From NCBI RefSeq assembly GCF_001949145.1, contig NW_019091553.1, positions 361,772 to 415,527 of the forward strand: 53,756 bases of DNA, written 5' to 3'. This DNA comes from Acanthaster planci (Eukaryota; Echinodermata; Asteroidea; Valvatida; Acanthasteridae). This document shows positions 1-38,215 of the stretch, piece after piece. Both the position numbers and the translations under genes were made by a program. A model generated the notes under the pieces. The model was not told where the DNA came from. It saw only the letters and a list, made by a program, of their open reading frames with translations, and did no database searches. How positions within the stretch are numbered: position 1 is the first letter of the stretch; every line of letters begins with the position of its first letter.

Positions 1-718
1 TTTTCTGTGTTTTTTTCCTGTTTTTGTCATACATGTATTTACAGTTTGCTAACCAGTTGATGACAAACTGCTTTAGCAAGGACATTCAAACCTCACTGCA
101 GATGACCTTGTTATAACAGGAACCTTGTATCATCAGCAATGAAATCAATAAAGAACAAAGGATTGAGGTCTACAACTTCTTTGGTATAAGCAGAATGTTG
201 TATCAACAATTCTCTAATTGATGAGGTTCGACTGTACTTTGAGGGCGAACAAATACGCACAAAAAATTCAAGACGTGAAATTAGGTCAACAGCGCCATCA
301 AATGTGAGGAAGCAGGAAGCAGGCCATTAAAACTAAATCTTTACTGAATGTACCAAAAAAGGGGGAAGGGGAATGAAACCCTAAAGGTCTGGTTAATTTC
401 AGGGGTGGATTTTTGGAAAAGGAAATTCTGGCATAAATGTATTTTACAGACCAAGTAAAGCCGAACAACTTTTAGTGGTCCAGGTCACCTATTGTGCAGA
501 TCAGAAGGAAGCTTCCATCTAACCTAATGTTTGGACGCATTAAGATTAGCCCCTGCAATTGAGATGAGAAAGGGCAAGGCTTTGACCAGTAGCCAGCCTC
601 ATAGGCCATCCTTGGTATATTAACACGAAGAGGTTAAGTCTGAAAAAGACTTATGTGGGGTACTAATGCTAACAATGACAATACCAACAAGATCTTGCAT
701 CAGGTTTTGTAGACTTAC
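1..718 (-). other. Partial last visible Lon intron
   Basis: Sequence downstream (in gene sense) of the exon 20 donor, whose gtaagt is at 718-713. I looked on the minus strand for the conserved Lon C-terminal block that follows the catalytic lysine and did not find it, so the terminal exon lies left of the window. Nothing else recognisable. Confidence 0.7.
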
Positions 719-25907
<25,189 letters not shown>

Positions 25908-28200
25908 TCTTCCTTTTCGGTATTTCTCGTAAGAACCCAGTGCTGACTGACACTGAAGATTTTCTTTCCCCAACACGTGCAACCCCTTTTTTTTATCAAT
26001 ACGATCATAAGAGACCAAAAAACTAAAAGAAGTGCCAGGCACGCACGTACGTTTGTGTTCACCAACACTAGGCCTAGGTTTACAATATGTAATGTATACA
26101 AGTCATGTCATCATGCATCAGCGATGAAGCGAGGACGCCCTCTATCGGTTATTTCAGTTGCATTTTTTCCGGCAGACACTGTCCACTAATAAAACTGTGG
26201 CTGCCGGTTTCATTACACCAAATACGCGCCCATAGAAAACAGTGCAAAATGAGACCGAAATAGCGCCGCCTGTTGACTTTCCTGAAGAGGTTGGCCTCCG
26301 TTTTTTCACTGGAAATTCAAGATTATGGCAAGATGACCCATTTTCGTTTCAATTTTATGGGGGTTAGCCACGGCAAAAAATTATTCGCCTTTCACCGAAG
26401 ATATTATAAAATAGTAATGAATATGCGTTCTGAATGTAGCCACCCACCTCTATCCAAAATAGGCCCGCAATTTTTGGACCAGATGTATATCAGACGCCGA
26501 TCAACAATAGTGTAACCAAAACTTTAAAACAATAGCAAAAACAGAGAATACAGAGATGGCCAATGCGATGTTCACACATCTCATTAGCGGGTATCTTAGG
26601 CGAAGGGGAATACATGCCCCCTCTCCCAGTTACGTCAGTATTCATAAAACGTATAAACCCAATAAGGGAACGGTGTCAGCCTGAATAATTCATTGGTAAT
26701 ATGTTTGACTAGAACGGAGTAGGCCTATGGGTTCTTTTTATGAAATGAGATTTTACCAAAGAAGTGCCAAGGATCAATATCCCTAATGCCCTGAATAACT
26801 TTTACAACTCAATATTATACTCAAACAAAAACCAGTATTTTTATTCACTCTCCAAGGTCCGACGACGTCGGTAAAATAAAAGAAAAAACTTCGTATGCGT
26901 GAAGACTGCGGACCGCGCATTGCGTGATCTCGTGCTCATTACATGCCAGCCTATAGAATATCTTGTCGCCCTGTTCTTGGGCACACTTGGGTCGAGTTCG
27001 GTCGGGCCTGTTGTTGACACAGGTTTCTTGTTCTCGCACTCGAACGGCAGGAACATGACCCAAGAACACTGTTCTCGGAACAGGATCACACACCACTTCC
27101 TCGTCAGGGTTTTACAGGAACACACGCAAAAACACGTGAGATTTTGATTTTTGAACAGCTGCAAAAAGTAGGGAGAAGGCTTTCAAAGCCATAGACAATG
27201 GGAAGTTTTGCAAATTAACATTAATTATTTTCCGTAACACAGAAATGAATGTTTCTGTTTACATAGAAAAGAATAAAGCCCATCCAAACATTAACTCTCG
27301 AATAACGTGACGCCGCCATGTCAAGTTGCATGTTACTTGTCACTAACTAGCAGCGATAACCGGTTGTTTGTTCCTGGCGTTCGAGCGGCCGACCCACGAA
27401 CAACAAATCGAGCTGTTCGTGAACATACGGGAACAACCCCGGCGGAACAAGCCTCGGCGTAGTGTACGAGAATCCACCTGACCCCTCTATCCTCTCCGAA
27501 AGGAACAAAAGAGGGCGTGTTTTTTTGGTACGCACCGCATGCGCGTGCGTTTACAGTGGAGATCAGTAGCGCGTTTGACGCGAAGCACGCTGAGTACGCG
27601 TAACAAATTTATTCCTCAATGTAATACCATGGTATTTGTATGGTCTTTGCTTGCAAGAATCCGCTTGGAAAACTTACTACCATCTGTCTTTCTTTTGCCG
27701 CTTAAGACACCCTTCGAAAAGTGATAGTTCTCGAGGCTGCCCGTAACCATTTTTCAAATGGTTTTCCTCTACTTCTCCGGCACTGAGAACAGTTTGTCTT
27801 TTTCATCAGTAATATTAACTCTGCCTCAGTTGGAAGTCTCCATTTCCAGAGAGCTGATCTGTTGATCCTGGCCTGTATTTTCAAAATCGTTCCATTTTCT
27901 CTGCCAAACAAGTTCCTTTTTCGAAACGAACTGAGAGGGTCACTGTTGATACTACTGAGCTCAGCAGAAAATTATCAATTCTGTATTTCAAAAAGCCAAG
28001 GTCTTTCGGGAACAAATTGCGCGCCGAGTTAGCGCTACGTCGATAGGGTAGCCCTCCGAACCAGGTAATTGATCTCGACTCTGACGGGTTCTCGACTAAT
28101 CAGAAGGCCTGATTTGGCCCCACATGACCCTCATTAACATAAAACGTGGAACAGGAATGTTCCTTTTCACACGGGGTGCTGGATAATTTTAGAGGGATAG
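25908..28200. other. Lon upstream region, CpG-containing, no gene recognised
   Basis: Region expected to hold the Lon transcription start and promoter. From ~26850 to 28050 it is richer in CG dinucleotides than its surroundings and has words such as CGCATGCGCGTGCG (~27538) and TGACGCGAAGCACGC (~27577). No TATA box or defined promoter element can be assigned with confidence. ORFs here do not resemble known proteins. Confidence 0.35.
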
Positions 28201-29835
28201 GATTAAGGAACGTACCATTTTATGTATTTTTTTTGTGTGTGCGTTTAATTATGGTGAGCGATGTCATCTATACAGACTGACAGAACATATAATGGTCTAG
28301 GGATTTTTGAAATTTATTTTTACTTATTTCAATTACAACAACGATTGTAGGTAGGCGTATTGTACTCATAGAGGACTGTACATTTTCTCTAATATAAAAT
28401 CACATTAAAATCGGATGGTTGATGACTGTCAAGTTCGAAACAAATAAAATAATACAAGAAAAGAATAGAGAAATATTATTTAAAATTAAAAATTAAGAAA
28501 TACAGAACTAAGGATACAGAAATTCAGTTCAACTATAGTTGGTCTTTGGTACAAAAGTAAAGAACAATGTACGGTGTTAAAATCTGCTGCTATCAGAACA
28601 CCGGATAATACATGTACTGTTAAATACTATATGAAAATACAACAGTCAATTTTGAGCAAATTTGAGGTATAATTGAAAACCAAACGAAAGATGATATTTC
28701 TGCAAACTTTGACCACCCATACAAATTATCATAAACACAATGAGAGTGGTCTGTTCTTACTTGAGTAAACACAATGCAATTATGTAACTGTCACCACTTG
28801 TCTCTCTTCTGAAAAGGGGGCTCGAGGATATACCTTCCGGAACAAGCTGAAATTAAATGATTGTCGGATCTACAAAATTTCTTCGATTAATGACTCCTTC
28901 ATAACTTCCCCAGCATTTGAGGCACTAGTAGTGACGAGCCAGTTCGAACGATTATAGAAACCATGAACGATGTACATGGATGGATATCAGATGACTTTGC
29001 CCAAGAACGTGTCGCACTGCTGAACTTTGTCTATGTGGCACTGAGAATGGACTTTGAATTTTAAAAGTGACAAATCCTAATCACTGAAAATGAAACACAA
29101 GCTGTAATTAAATGTTGGGGTCATTTCTTCGAAAAGAGAAAAAGAACAACATTTTCTTAATTTTTGCGGAGAGGAAAATCTTTCTGGAGGGAAAATATCG
29201 CCAGCGCAATTTAAGCCATGAATCCTGCAAGCAGACTGTATGCACACGCTCTTATCTACCATACCATCGTGTGCTGCAATAGAGTTAATCTAATGAACGT
29301 GTTGGGCACGATCTGCCGATATGTGCGACAGCTTGATCTTTGCGCGATCTGTCACAGCACCGGTGGCTTATACGGTACGCCAGTGCGGCTAATACATACT
29401 GTTTCAATCTTTATTTGCTCATGATTTTTGCTTGGTGCGTCTTATACTCCGTTCTATGATTTGTCGTTAATGCCGCTTTCAGTCAATAACCCTTTCTTAA
29501 TTCACCACGAATCGCGCAAACGTTCGGGCAATAGTGCAGATTATTATTATTATTACTGGTTAGGCCTGTAATTATTATTGGTTTATTTAACTATTGTGTC
29601 GTGGCAATAGGTCAAATTGTACATGATTTACAATAAAATTGACTTAAAAGAAAAAATACAGTATTAAAAACTGAATTTAAAATATTTCTGAGAAAAAGAA
29701 GATTTTATGAACCACTATCTAATGTTAAAATACATAAAAGACGCGGAGTGGAATATATAAAAACAATAGACATGACCTCAATGAGATGAAAGAGATATAA
29801 TGCAACCGTACGCGTGTCACTGAACGATCGGACGC
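28201..29835. other. AT-rich intergenic sequence
   Basis: No gene seen. The stretch ~29560-29640 (ATT runs, then 'tacaataaaattgac') could be the 3' untranslated end of the LINE fragment at 29836-30114 read on the minus strand. Confidence 0.3.
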
Positions 29836-30114
29836 TTAACTAGAATTAATAAGATTGATATAATTTGGAATTGGGCTATTTCTAAATTGATTTGTTCCGA
29901 CAAGTATCATGGAAATATCATTTGAATTACGAATATTCCTACCGTTGCTGGCAAATCGAGATTTACAACGTTCATGTTTCAAAAGGTCTTCAGCAAAATT
30001 AAAGTTATGAATTAAGGCTATGGTGATCGGCTGATCGCGCCCATCGAATGCACTGCACGTGAAAAACCCCTTCAGTGCACCGTGAACAGGCAAAAACGCG
30101 TCCATTAATGGCAA
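29836..30114 (-). pseudogene. Possible C-terminal fragment of a CR1/L2-type LINE ORF2
   Basis: A 92-codon minus-strand frame ending in FRNSPIPNYINLINSS, preceded by NGRNIRNSNDISMILVGTN. This resembles the end of LINE reverse transcriptases, where a basic block and 'R-T-N-x-F-K-N-S-F-I-P' lead to the terminus. Upstream RT motifs were not found. Identification is by pattern only. Confidence 0.35.
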
Positions 30115-32573
30115 CCAAACCGCACACGTTTAAGAAATTCACGTTTGCTTCTGGACAAACCTTTTAAAATTACAAAACAATTTGAATCATTATATTGGAG
30201 ATACTCTGTAGGTTAACAAAAGGTATATTTGGTATATTATACTAAATATACTTGATTTGAACTGGACTGAAAATAAGGCCAATAACAAGAAACGCTATAA
30301 TGGCAAACAACTTGACATGACAATTTCGGTGCAATTTTATGAAAGGCCTGCTTCTAGTTTTTTAGAAAACGGTCGGATGTTCATCCTCGCCTATAGAGCG
30401 AAAGTTGACCCCTGAGAGCGTGCTTCTGGAACCAAGTTGGATAGGAAAAATAACGTGCACAGATTTTAGAATTCGTAATATTTTTTCGTTCAGTTCTTCT
30501 CAAAAAATCAAACTTGGAAAAAGGGCTTTAAAAAATATTTGCTAGTATATCAATTTACAGAAACTGAAAAATTACCTGACCTAAAAGAGAAATATCCTGC
30601 CAAAAATTGACCCATTACTTCCGAAAATCTAAAATACATGGAAAACAGTACAATACGGCAATGTTGTACGCAGATGAATATTTACTGTTTTAAATTTTAT
30701 GATAGTCTGTGGGTAAAAACCAAAATAAAAAAAGATCAAAATATTTGGACATTTTGATAATTTATAAAGTAATAAACATACGTTTTCCACACCCTTACCT
30801 TGCATAAGCTTCCTTTTTTTAGTAGGAGATCAACAATGTTAGCGATGCGTTGCGTTTTGGTTGCGTCATGCATGATCGTCGCGATTTACAAGCAGTTTTT
30901 GTATCTTTCCTCGAGCACGTGACCCTCCAGGCTAGACCGTACGTACGCGCTGCCGTGACATGTATATGTTCATGCCCCAAATAGACGACAACGTTCATTA
31001 CAAGAGCGCATGCGTACTTCATTTTGAAGCCGACAACAACGGTTTTTGTGCGAACAGACGACTGACCTCGTAAAATACCAAAATATAGAAGCATAAATGC
31101 ACACAATTTTCCTCCATTAGTAAGATTTTTAGATGACGATAAATCTCAGAACAGTATAAAAAGCGGATTTTACGGACCCTTTAACAAAGAACACAAAGTA
31201 ACCCAGAAGTTGCAAAAATTGCACTGATTTCATCAATTAATTTTTAACAGAAACTAAGTTTTCTGAAACAAAAATCCAGCACCAAATTAAAGATTAACCC
31301 ATTATGCATTGATTTCAGGCATTTATTTTTAATCCGCCGGATAAAATTTGCTAATAATTAGGTCCCCTTGAATCACACTAAAATTGTATCGATCCAACAT
31401 TGCACGAAAAGTTTAGCCATTTTGTATTCATTTTTATCACAAAAATGGTATACCCAACACTGGGATGACGATTAGATTGTACCGATTTTGTTAGTACTGA
31501 TACCATTTCATAAGGTAGAATCGTAAGAAATTAGTGACATTTCCTGTTCAGGACTTTCGCTGCTGTGTACGGACCAGTGCGGTACCGAGACGTCGAAGTC
31601 GTCGTGCCCGCCGCAGCACAATGTGCATGAACATGTACTGTACAGGTGATGCGTACACACTGCACTTGACCCGTGACTTGCCACAAGAACTTGTTACTCA
31701 ATAGTCTACCCTTACAAGAGTACGGTGCAAGGGTATCCTCTTTATTGTCAAAAGTTTGACAAAGCAGTAATTCCTGACTCTAAGAATTAAGTTTTATTAG
31801 GACGTAAATGTTTTTAAATGTGATATGTGACTTATAATTCCATTACAAAATGTCTGGATTCACATGATTTAGCACGAAAATTTGGTTCAAATTCAACCTC
31901 ATTTTACAAAAAAAAAATCAGGCGGATTCCAAGTTTTAGTGCAATCGATTAAGAACTAGAGTCTTCTAGTTTATACGAATCTAGTTTTTATAACCAGGAA
32001 AACTCATTTTTAATAGATATTGATCAAATTTGGCAACACTCAATAGTTTTTTGGGTTATTTAAAACCACAGTTTCCATTACTTTGTTTGAGACGGGGCAC
32101 AAAATCAATACAACGAAAAAAATAAAACGATTAATGTGATTTGAATTTGTCTTGAAACATTTCATTATTCATGCTCCGTTTCCTGGAAATCCATTAACAA
32201 AGATGACACCTCATTTTTACAATCACGGCGCGCACGAAATCAGACATAGCCTGTTGCTATGCCGTTGTTACTTGCAAATCTTGCGCACGCGCTCTTCGGT
32301 AGTGAGCACCAAGAACATACATGGCATTCGATTATTACTTCCACGAGTTGATCCAGGTTTAATTAACATCGTGTTGCGCTTTTTTTGACGTGGGGCGCTG
32401 TGTCCTATCTTTTAATAGAGATCATTGTGTTATACAAATATCTTGGGCGAGATTTTTTTAAGTTGGTGCTTGGATCCCGTAACCTTCCGGATTTAGAAGT
32501 GGAAAAAATATAAAAACAATTTGAGAAGTCTCAGATACGCCAACCAATCGTTTTACTAAAAATTAGTGTAAAA
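30115..32573. other. AT-rich intergenic sequence
   Basis: No gene recognised. A short GC-rich island at 31555-31700 is open in one frame but gives no recognisable protein. Inverse words AATCCGCCGG (~31333) and CAGGCGGATT (~31919) hint at a larger decayed repeat. Confidence 0.3.
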
Positions 32574-32785
32574 AAACCGACGGCGAAGTCCCCGATTTGC
32601 TGGCTAGTGCATTGGAAATACACGGCGACACGCTGAAAATAGACTTGGCCGTTCAATGCTCTGGAAACTGTTCCGTTTTGGACATTCCACTCATGATGAA
32701 TTCTGTTCTCAAGGCTTTTTCCGACCTACAAGCACAAAGTTGTGAAATTGGAAGACGGGCCTGGAAAAAAGTTATGTTGATATGA
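32574..32785 (+). CDS. Coding-like exon candidate of unknown identity
   Basis: After an acceptor-like 'aaattag' at 32572, a frame of ~70 codons runs to TGA at 32785. It contains DLLASALEIHGDTLKIDLA and SVLDIPLMMNSVLKAFSDL. Codon choice and residue composition look like a real globular protein, unlike neighbouring ORFs. Other frames after 32770 (for example around DMTRLIPDPPHG) also look coding-like, which would fit an eroded gene. I do not recognise the family. Confidence 0.3.
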
Positions 32786-33880
32786 CGAGACTCATTCCCG
32801 ATCCTCCGCACGGTTGCCAGGCCAAGCTAGGCCTAGGGCAGAGCTTCACCATTACATTCACTGGTACCGTCTCCAGTTTGCATAACAGAGAGACCGGGAA
32901 CCAGTCTATTGTGACTGTCGCGCGTGCTGTACATACAATGCGCGCTCATGTGTGACAGGGACTTTCGACGTGTCAAAGCGGAAGCGCCACAAACGCCGTG
33001 GCGGCGGCGTGTATTGTGTCCCAAAGTGACGGTAAGGGGATACCTCTTTGTTTGTAAGAATTTGTTTAATTCTCTTTTTTTAAAACTCTTGCCCGTAGCT
33101 CAGCGTGCGGCATTACCATGACACAAACTGTATACTACCTACTGAAACCGTGATATGGGCCGGGTACTCTGCATGATCAGTGCAGACATTCTTAATTATC
33201 ACTGACTGTACCATTCATATGGAGGTAGACTGTACATGGAGGTATGGCTGTAGTCTTGTGAGTCAAATGCATTGTATGTAGTCCGGGTTGGCGCGTGTGA
33301 GTTGTATATGCCATTTATCATGGGCAGAGTCTGAAGTCAAAAGTTGAAATCGAGAAATGAAGTGACGTGACATACGTACAGTACATAGCGAGAGGGTTTG
33401 TTGTCTAGGAGTGTGTGAATGGAAGGGTCAAATAAATAAATTGATTTGATGTAATGAAGTAATGAATGCTTATATGAGTGGTAACTTAGAGAAATTCCCA
33501 AGCTAACATATTAAATGGTCTAACGTGTAGAATTGGTTTTGCTAGGGGATCAGCACTGATGAAAAAAGTTAATTAGACACTGCAACCTGTGTAACGCATT
33601 CCCTGTTGTAGCCGATGGTAACACCCAAGGACGCGTACAATGTCAACGCAGTGTCAAATTAATGCAAGTGACCCTCGCATAAATTCCTATCAAGTCGGTG
33701 CTGGCACAAGGTTCATGGCTGAGTGGCATGTACATGTATCTTTAATTTTCAAGGATAAGCAGTATTTATTAGGTGGTATTTGAGTAAAGGTGCAGGCCAG
33801 CAAAATGCTCTGCCCTAAATAAAGGGACCCTCTACATGTATGTGGGCCACGGTCTGGATCTGGATCTTCTGAAGTGTTCA
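32786..33880. other. Intergenic, moderately CG-rich at the left
   Basis: 32790-33040 is GC-richer and broken into short open frames; the rest is unremarkable apart from 'gacatgtacatgtatc'-type palindromes. No gene assigned. Confidence 0.3.
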
Positions 33881-33884
33881 GAAC

Positions 33885-36275
33885 ATTTGCCCACAGATGA
33901 TTTTGTAAATGCCACTTCTTTCGTATGGTTTTCGTTCCTTAATCGATCGACCTACTAATTTAACCCCGCACACTCTCATAGACACCATACTAACAAACAA
34001 TGATCAAACTGATATCCATGCAGGTGTACTCAGTGCAGACATCTCTGTTCATTTGCCTCTGTTTCAAATTACTCCTTGTTTTCCTCAAAACTCCCGCTCT
34101 GGGTCACGGACTTGCATGACAAGAAATACTAATAATCGTAGTCTTTGTTCTTTCATTGCAGATATTGAGTCCATGGATTGGACCCAGGTTTTTTAGTGCC
34201 AGTAAGCTGATCTTGCTTTACGATTTTTCTATGGCACATTTTGTTTGCTTATATAATCACCACTCTCCATTTGTCATCAACAGGAGAGCTAATAATAAGA
34301 CTATAGACAACCCTGGATTACCAGTGCCATATCATCAGCTCCTGTAAGCATAAAAACAGGCTCTACAAGCGATTCTTAAGAAATCCATCATCGGCTAATT
34401 AGCTTCTTTACAAAAATTGTTTGTAATCATCAAACCGCAGTTATTCGTCTTGTCAAGACAAAGTTTTATGCTTGCAAGTTCGACCAGTGCAAATCTAACA
34501 TCAAAGAAACTTGGGAAGAGATTAACAGAATCCTCAACAAAGGTAAAAATACAGATAATCAAGAGAAATGTACAGATAGAAAAAACATATTTTCCAATTT
34601 CAGTGATATTACCAACACCTTCAATTCGTATTTTAATAACATTGGCACTGCACTTGCAAACAAAATTCCTAAAACTAATTTGCACTTCAACGATATCTTC
34701 ACGAACTTCATTCCTCTTCTTTTTTTCCTCAGCCCAACAACTTCAGCTGAAATTATTGACATCAGTAAATCACTTCGAAGCAATACCAGCTGCAGCCTTG
34801 ATGACATTCGTTCCTCTCTTCTTAAAAAAGTCATTACATTTGTTGCTGAACCTCTTGCTGACATATTTAATCGGTCTCTTTCTTCAGGCAGTGTCCCCTT
34901 AAACCTGATTGTTGCCAAAGTCACACCTTAATGGCAACTCTGAGGACATCCATAACTATCGTTCTATTTCTGCTCTACCGTCTTTCTCTAAAATTCTTGA
35001 TCGGATAGTTCACAGTCGACTAAAAATTTCTGTCTCCCATTAATATTCTTTTCAATCAGCAGTTCGCTTTTCGCTCACATTATTCCACAGACATGGCTCT
35101 TACTCATCTCACCGACCTTATTTCCAATTCCATGTCAAACTCTCTACTGCAGGTATTTTCATCGATCTTTCAAAGGCATTTGAGACAATTGATCAAAGCA
35201 TACTCCTTTCTAAACCTAACTACTGTGGAATTAGAAGACATGCCCTAAAGTGGTTTGAGAGCTACTTGACTGACGAAAAACAATTTACTGTGGTTCATAA
35301 AACACCGTCTGATAGAAGTAACATCACGCACGGAGTGCCCCAAGGATCTATACTTGGCCCCCTTCTTTTCCTGCTGTACTTTAACGATCTGAGTAACTCC
35401 TCTTTTGATCTTTCCTTTCTGTTGTTTGCAGATGATACTACTATCATCTATTCTAATCCAAATCTGCAGTCTCTGATTCGTATATTCTTAACAGTGAACT
35501 TTTAAAGTTTCTTCTTGGTTCAGAGCGAACAAACTGTCCCTTTATACCATCAAGGCTAACTGTTTGTTTTTTCGTAGAGATTCAAGCTTTTTAGATGCTG
35601 TGCCCTCTATTTACATTGATGGCAATGCAATACCGAGTACCCGCAGTAGTAAGTTCTTGGGCGTTGTGCTTAATAATCGCCCGTAATAGTCCGTTGTCAT
35701 ACAATTTTAGTCATATACTTTGAATTACTTATCTCATCGTTTGGTAATTGTGATTGTCTCAGTAATTTATTTGGGCATGTTTATATTTGCCTAATGTCTC
35801 GTGATTCATCTACAATTTATTTCTTCACATTATCTCTGCCAATTAACTGTTTTCATTGCCTTATATTGCATGCGATTGTAATGAACTTGCTGTTTATTGG
35901 CTTATGTAATAACTACTGCGTTGCTCTTCACTTTCTTTGTCTCTTAATTTTTCTTCTTTGACTAGTCGCATGAGTTCATTTTACATGGCTTCATCTATTT
36001 TTCCATCCGTCGATGCTCACTTTCATCCCATGTACATTGTATTTTTATTTGTCCAATTGTAATTTTGTCACTGTTAAATGTTCTGTTTTAGCTTTTTTCA
36101 AGGCATCTCCATATCAGCCCTTGGCTTCAGAAGATGCCCCTTAATTTCCAATGACTTCATTGATTCTTGTCCCCAATCTATCGAAGCGTATAATATTAAC
36201 TACATGTATATATAATTTATTCTGTTATTGTATTGGAATTTTTCGGCATTATGGAAATAAATGTTGCTTGATTGA
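33885..36275 (+). pseudogene. LINE copy A (CR1/L2-like), decayed
   Basis: Order of recognisable parts: end of the endonuclease (about 33900-34190, NLTPHTLIDTILTNN and SADISVHLPLFQ), linker, then reverse transcriptase from ~34700 (SLDDIRSSLLKK, YRSISALPSFSKILDRIV), the palm motif region IFIDLSKAFETIDQ (~35150), GVPQGSILGPLLFLLYFNDL (~35335) and LLFADDTTII (~35425). Frames change several times and there are stops near 34198 and 34929. The RT C-terminus is missing: after ~35690 the sequence passes to a LINE-type 3' UTR ending in AATAAATGTTGCTTGATTGA at about 36256-36275. Confidence 0.85.
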
Positions 36276-36700
36276 AGTTACAAAATCAATTTGGGCCTCC
36301 AAGCTTACAAAAAGGATGGCTATTTTAACTCTGTCCAGCAAGAAAATTACTACAGTAAGTCCGAATGAAACAAGTATGTAGTATTGTTTCAACTGGGTCC
36401 CGGTCTCATGAAAAAAATAAATGGACAAAATCCCCAAAACTAAACACTAAAAATAAAGATGGACTCACATGGATTGATGAAAAAGGCTGACGGAAGTGTC
36501 CCCAGCCGCAGTGATGTTAAAATTGCCGCACCCATTTCAGGGCCATGGGCCTTTATATTAGGTACAAAATTCTATTTACTCGGTTTTCATGCCCGTCATG
36601 ATATAGTTCTTCTCCAACATACAACACTGATTTACTCGGCTCATTACTAACCCTCTAGGCGAAGAGATCATCTAATGCTTCCCTACTTGTTGTCCCCAAA
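36276..36700. other. Junk between LINE copies
   Basis: About 36540-36660 carries HARHDIVLLQHTTLIYSAHY-like sequence that may be the start of LINE B's endonuclease region, already degraded. Nothing else seen. Confidence 0.3.
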
Positions 36701-38215
36701 ACACATAAATCTTGGGGGATAGATCTTTCTCTCATGGTGGCACACATCTGTGGAACAAATTACCCCTTACGGGGACGGAGTTCTTACAGCTGCTGCCAAT
36801 CATCTAAACCTTGTGCATGTTGTTGCCCTTGAACATGTAGACCTTGAACTCTTGTGGTTAGAAATAACTACTAACCATGTTAAAATTCTTTTTGGTTGTA
36901 TGTTTCGACCTTCTAACTCTCCAGCTCAGTTCTTTACTGACTATCAAAATGTTCTCGATTCTGTATTTTACCGGTGCCATAAATATTTTGCCATCTTTGT
37001 GGTTGGTGACTTTACTATTAATTTTGGCCCTTCTGTAATCCGTGGGTCAATAGATCAGGTCCAACGTGCTTCCAATATTTTAAATTTTCATCAAATGGTT
37101 AACCTGGTCACACGTAGGCATTCTTCTGACAACACTAAGGGGTCCACCCTTGACCTGATTTATACTGATACTGATAATAGACCTGATATCGCCAGTCGTG
37201 TTTCTTCTCTGCCTGGTTTTGGCCTTAGCGATCACAGTGGAGTGTTATTTGATTGATCAACCACCTTTGACAGTAAATCCTTGAACCGTACTTTTTATCA
37301 GTACGACAAAGCTGACCAAACTGCCCTGTGTGATACGCTTGATCAGGTGCATTGGGTCACATATTTGTCGCCTGACTTAGGTATTGACCAAATATGGGAT
37401 AACTTTAAAGATTTACCTTTTGCAGCTGTCCATGATGTTGTTCCATTGGCAAGGCAAAAAGGTGAAAGGCGGCGGCCTTGGATCACTTGTGAAGTAGTTA
37501 TCCTTACTAGAAAAAACATGGGCTTACAAAGTGGCCGCGCGAGAAATAGTAATTATTTCCATCTCTGGCTTAAGTATAAAAACTACGTAACAAGGTTATA
37601 TATGCCATCAGGAAAGCTTACAGTCATTATTTAAAGGATTTGGCCGACGACTGTAAAACTAATCCTAAGCGATTCTGGTCGTTTGTAAGCTTAAATCGTA
37701 AAAAAATCGTCTGTCGCTTGTCCTCACATTGAAGGGAAAACTATAACTGATTCTGTGACTATTGCTACTGAATTTAATCGCAGTTTTCAACTGGATTTTA
37801 ATAATGACAATAACTCTTTTGTTCCTGTTCTGTGTAGTCACACCTGTAATCAGTTTGAAGTCAAGAAACTTTTGGAAACGTTCAAGTTCACAAATCATCT
37901 GGGATTGACAACATTTCGCCTAAGCATCTTAAATTGGCTGCCAAAAGTTTAGCTTATCCCTTGACCAAGATTTTAACTCTGTTGTTCCTGTTCATAAAAC
38001 TGGGTCTTCTCACAACCCGTCTAATTATAGATCAATTTCTCTTTGTTCCGTAGTTAGTAAATGTCTTGAAAAAATGGTTTCTAAACATCTCACTGATCAC
38101 ATGTACAGAGGTGGTATCATATCCGACTGTCAGCATGGTTTTCTTCCAAAAAGATCTTGTATTACTCAACTGACGACTGTTTATCATGATTGGGCGAAAA
38201 CATTAGATACCCCTG

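Noticed and set aside
27063-27075. AGAACACTGTTCT as a glucocorticoid-type response element
   Set aside because: The half-sites are separated by one base, not the required three.
26841-27164. Overlapping minus-strand ORFs of 83 and 107 codons
   Set aside because: Both frames are open over the same DNA, neither resembles a known protein and there are no convincing splice sites.
32940-33035. THAP-like start (GGGVYCVPK) near 33000
   Set aside because: An in-frame TGA follows immediately and no further C2CH residues are present.
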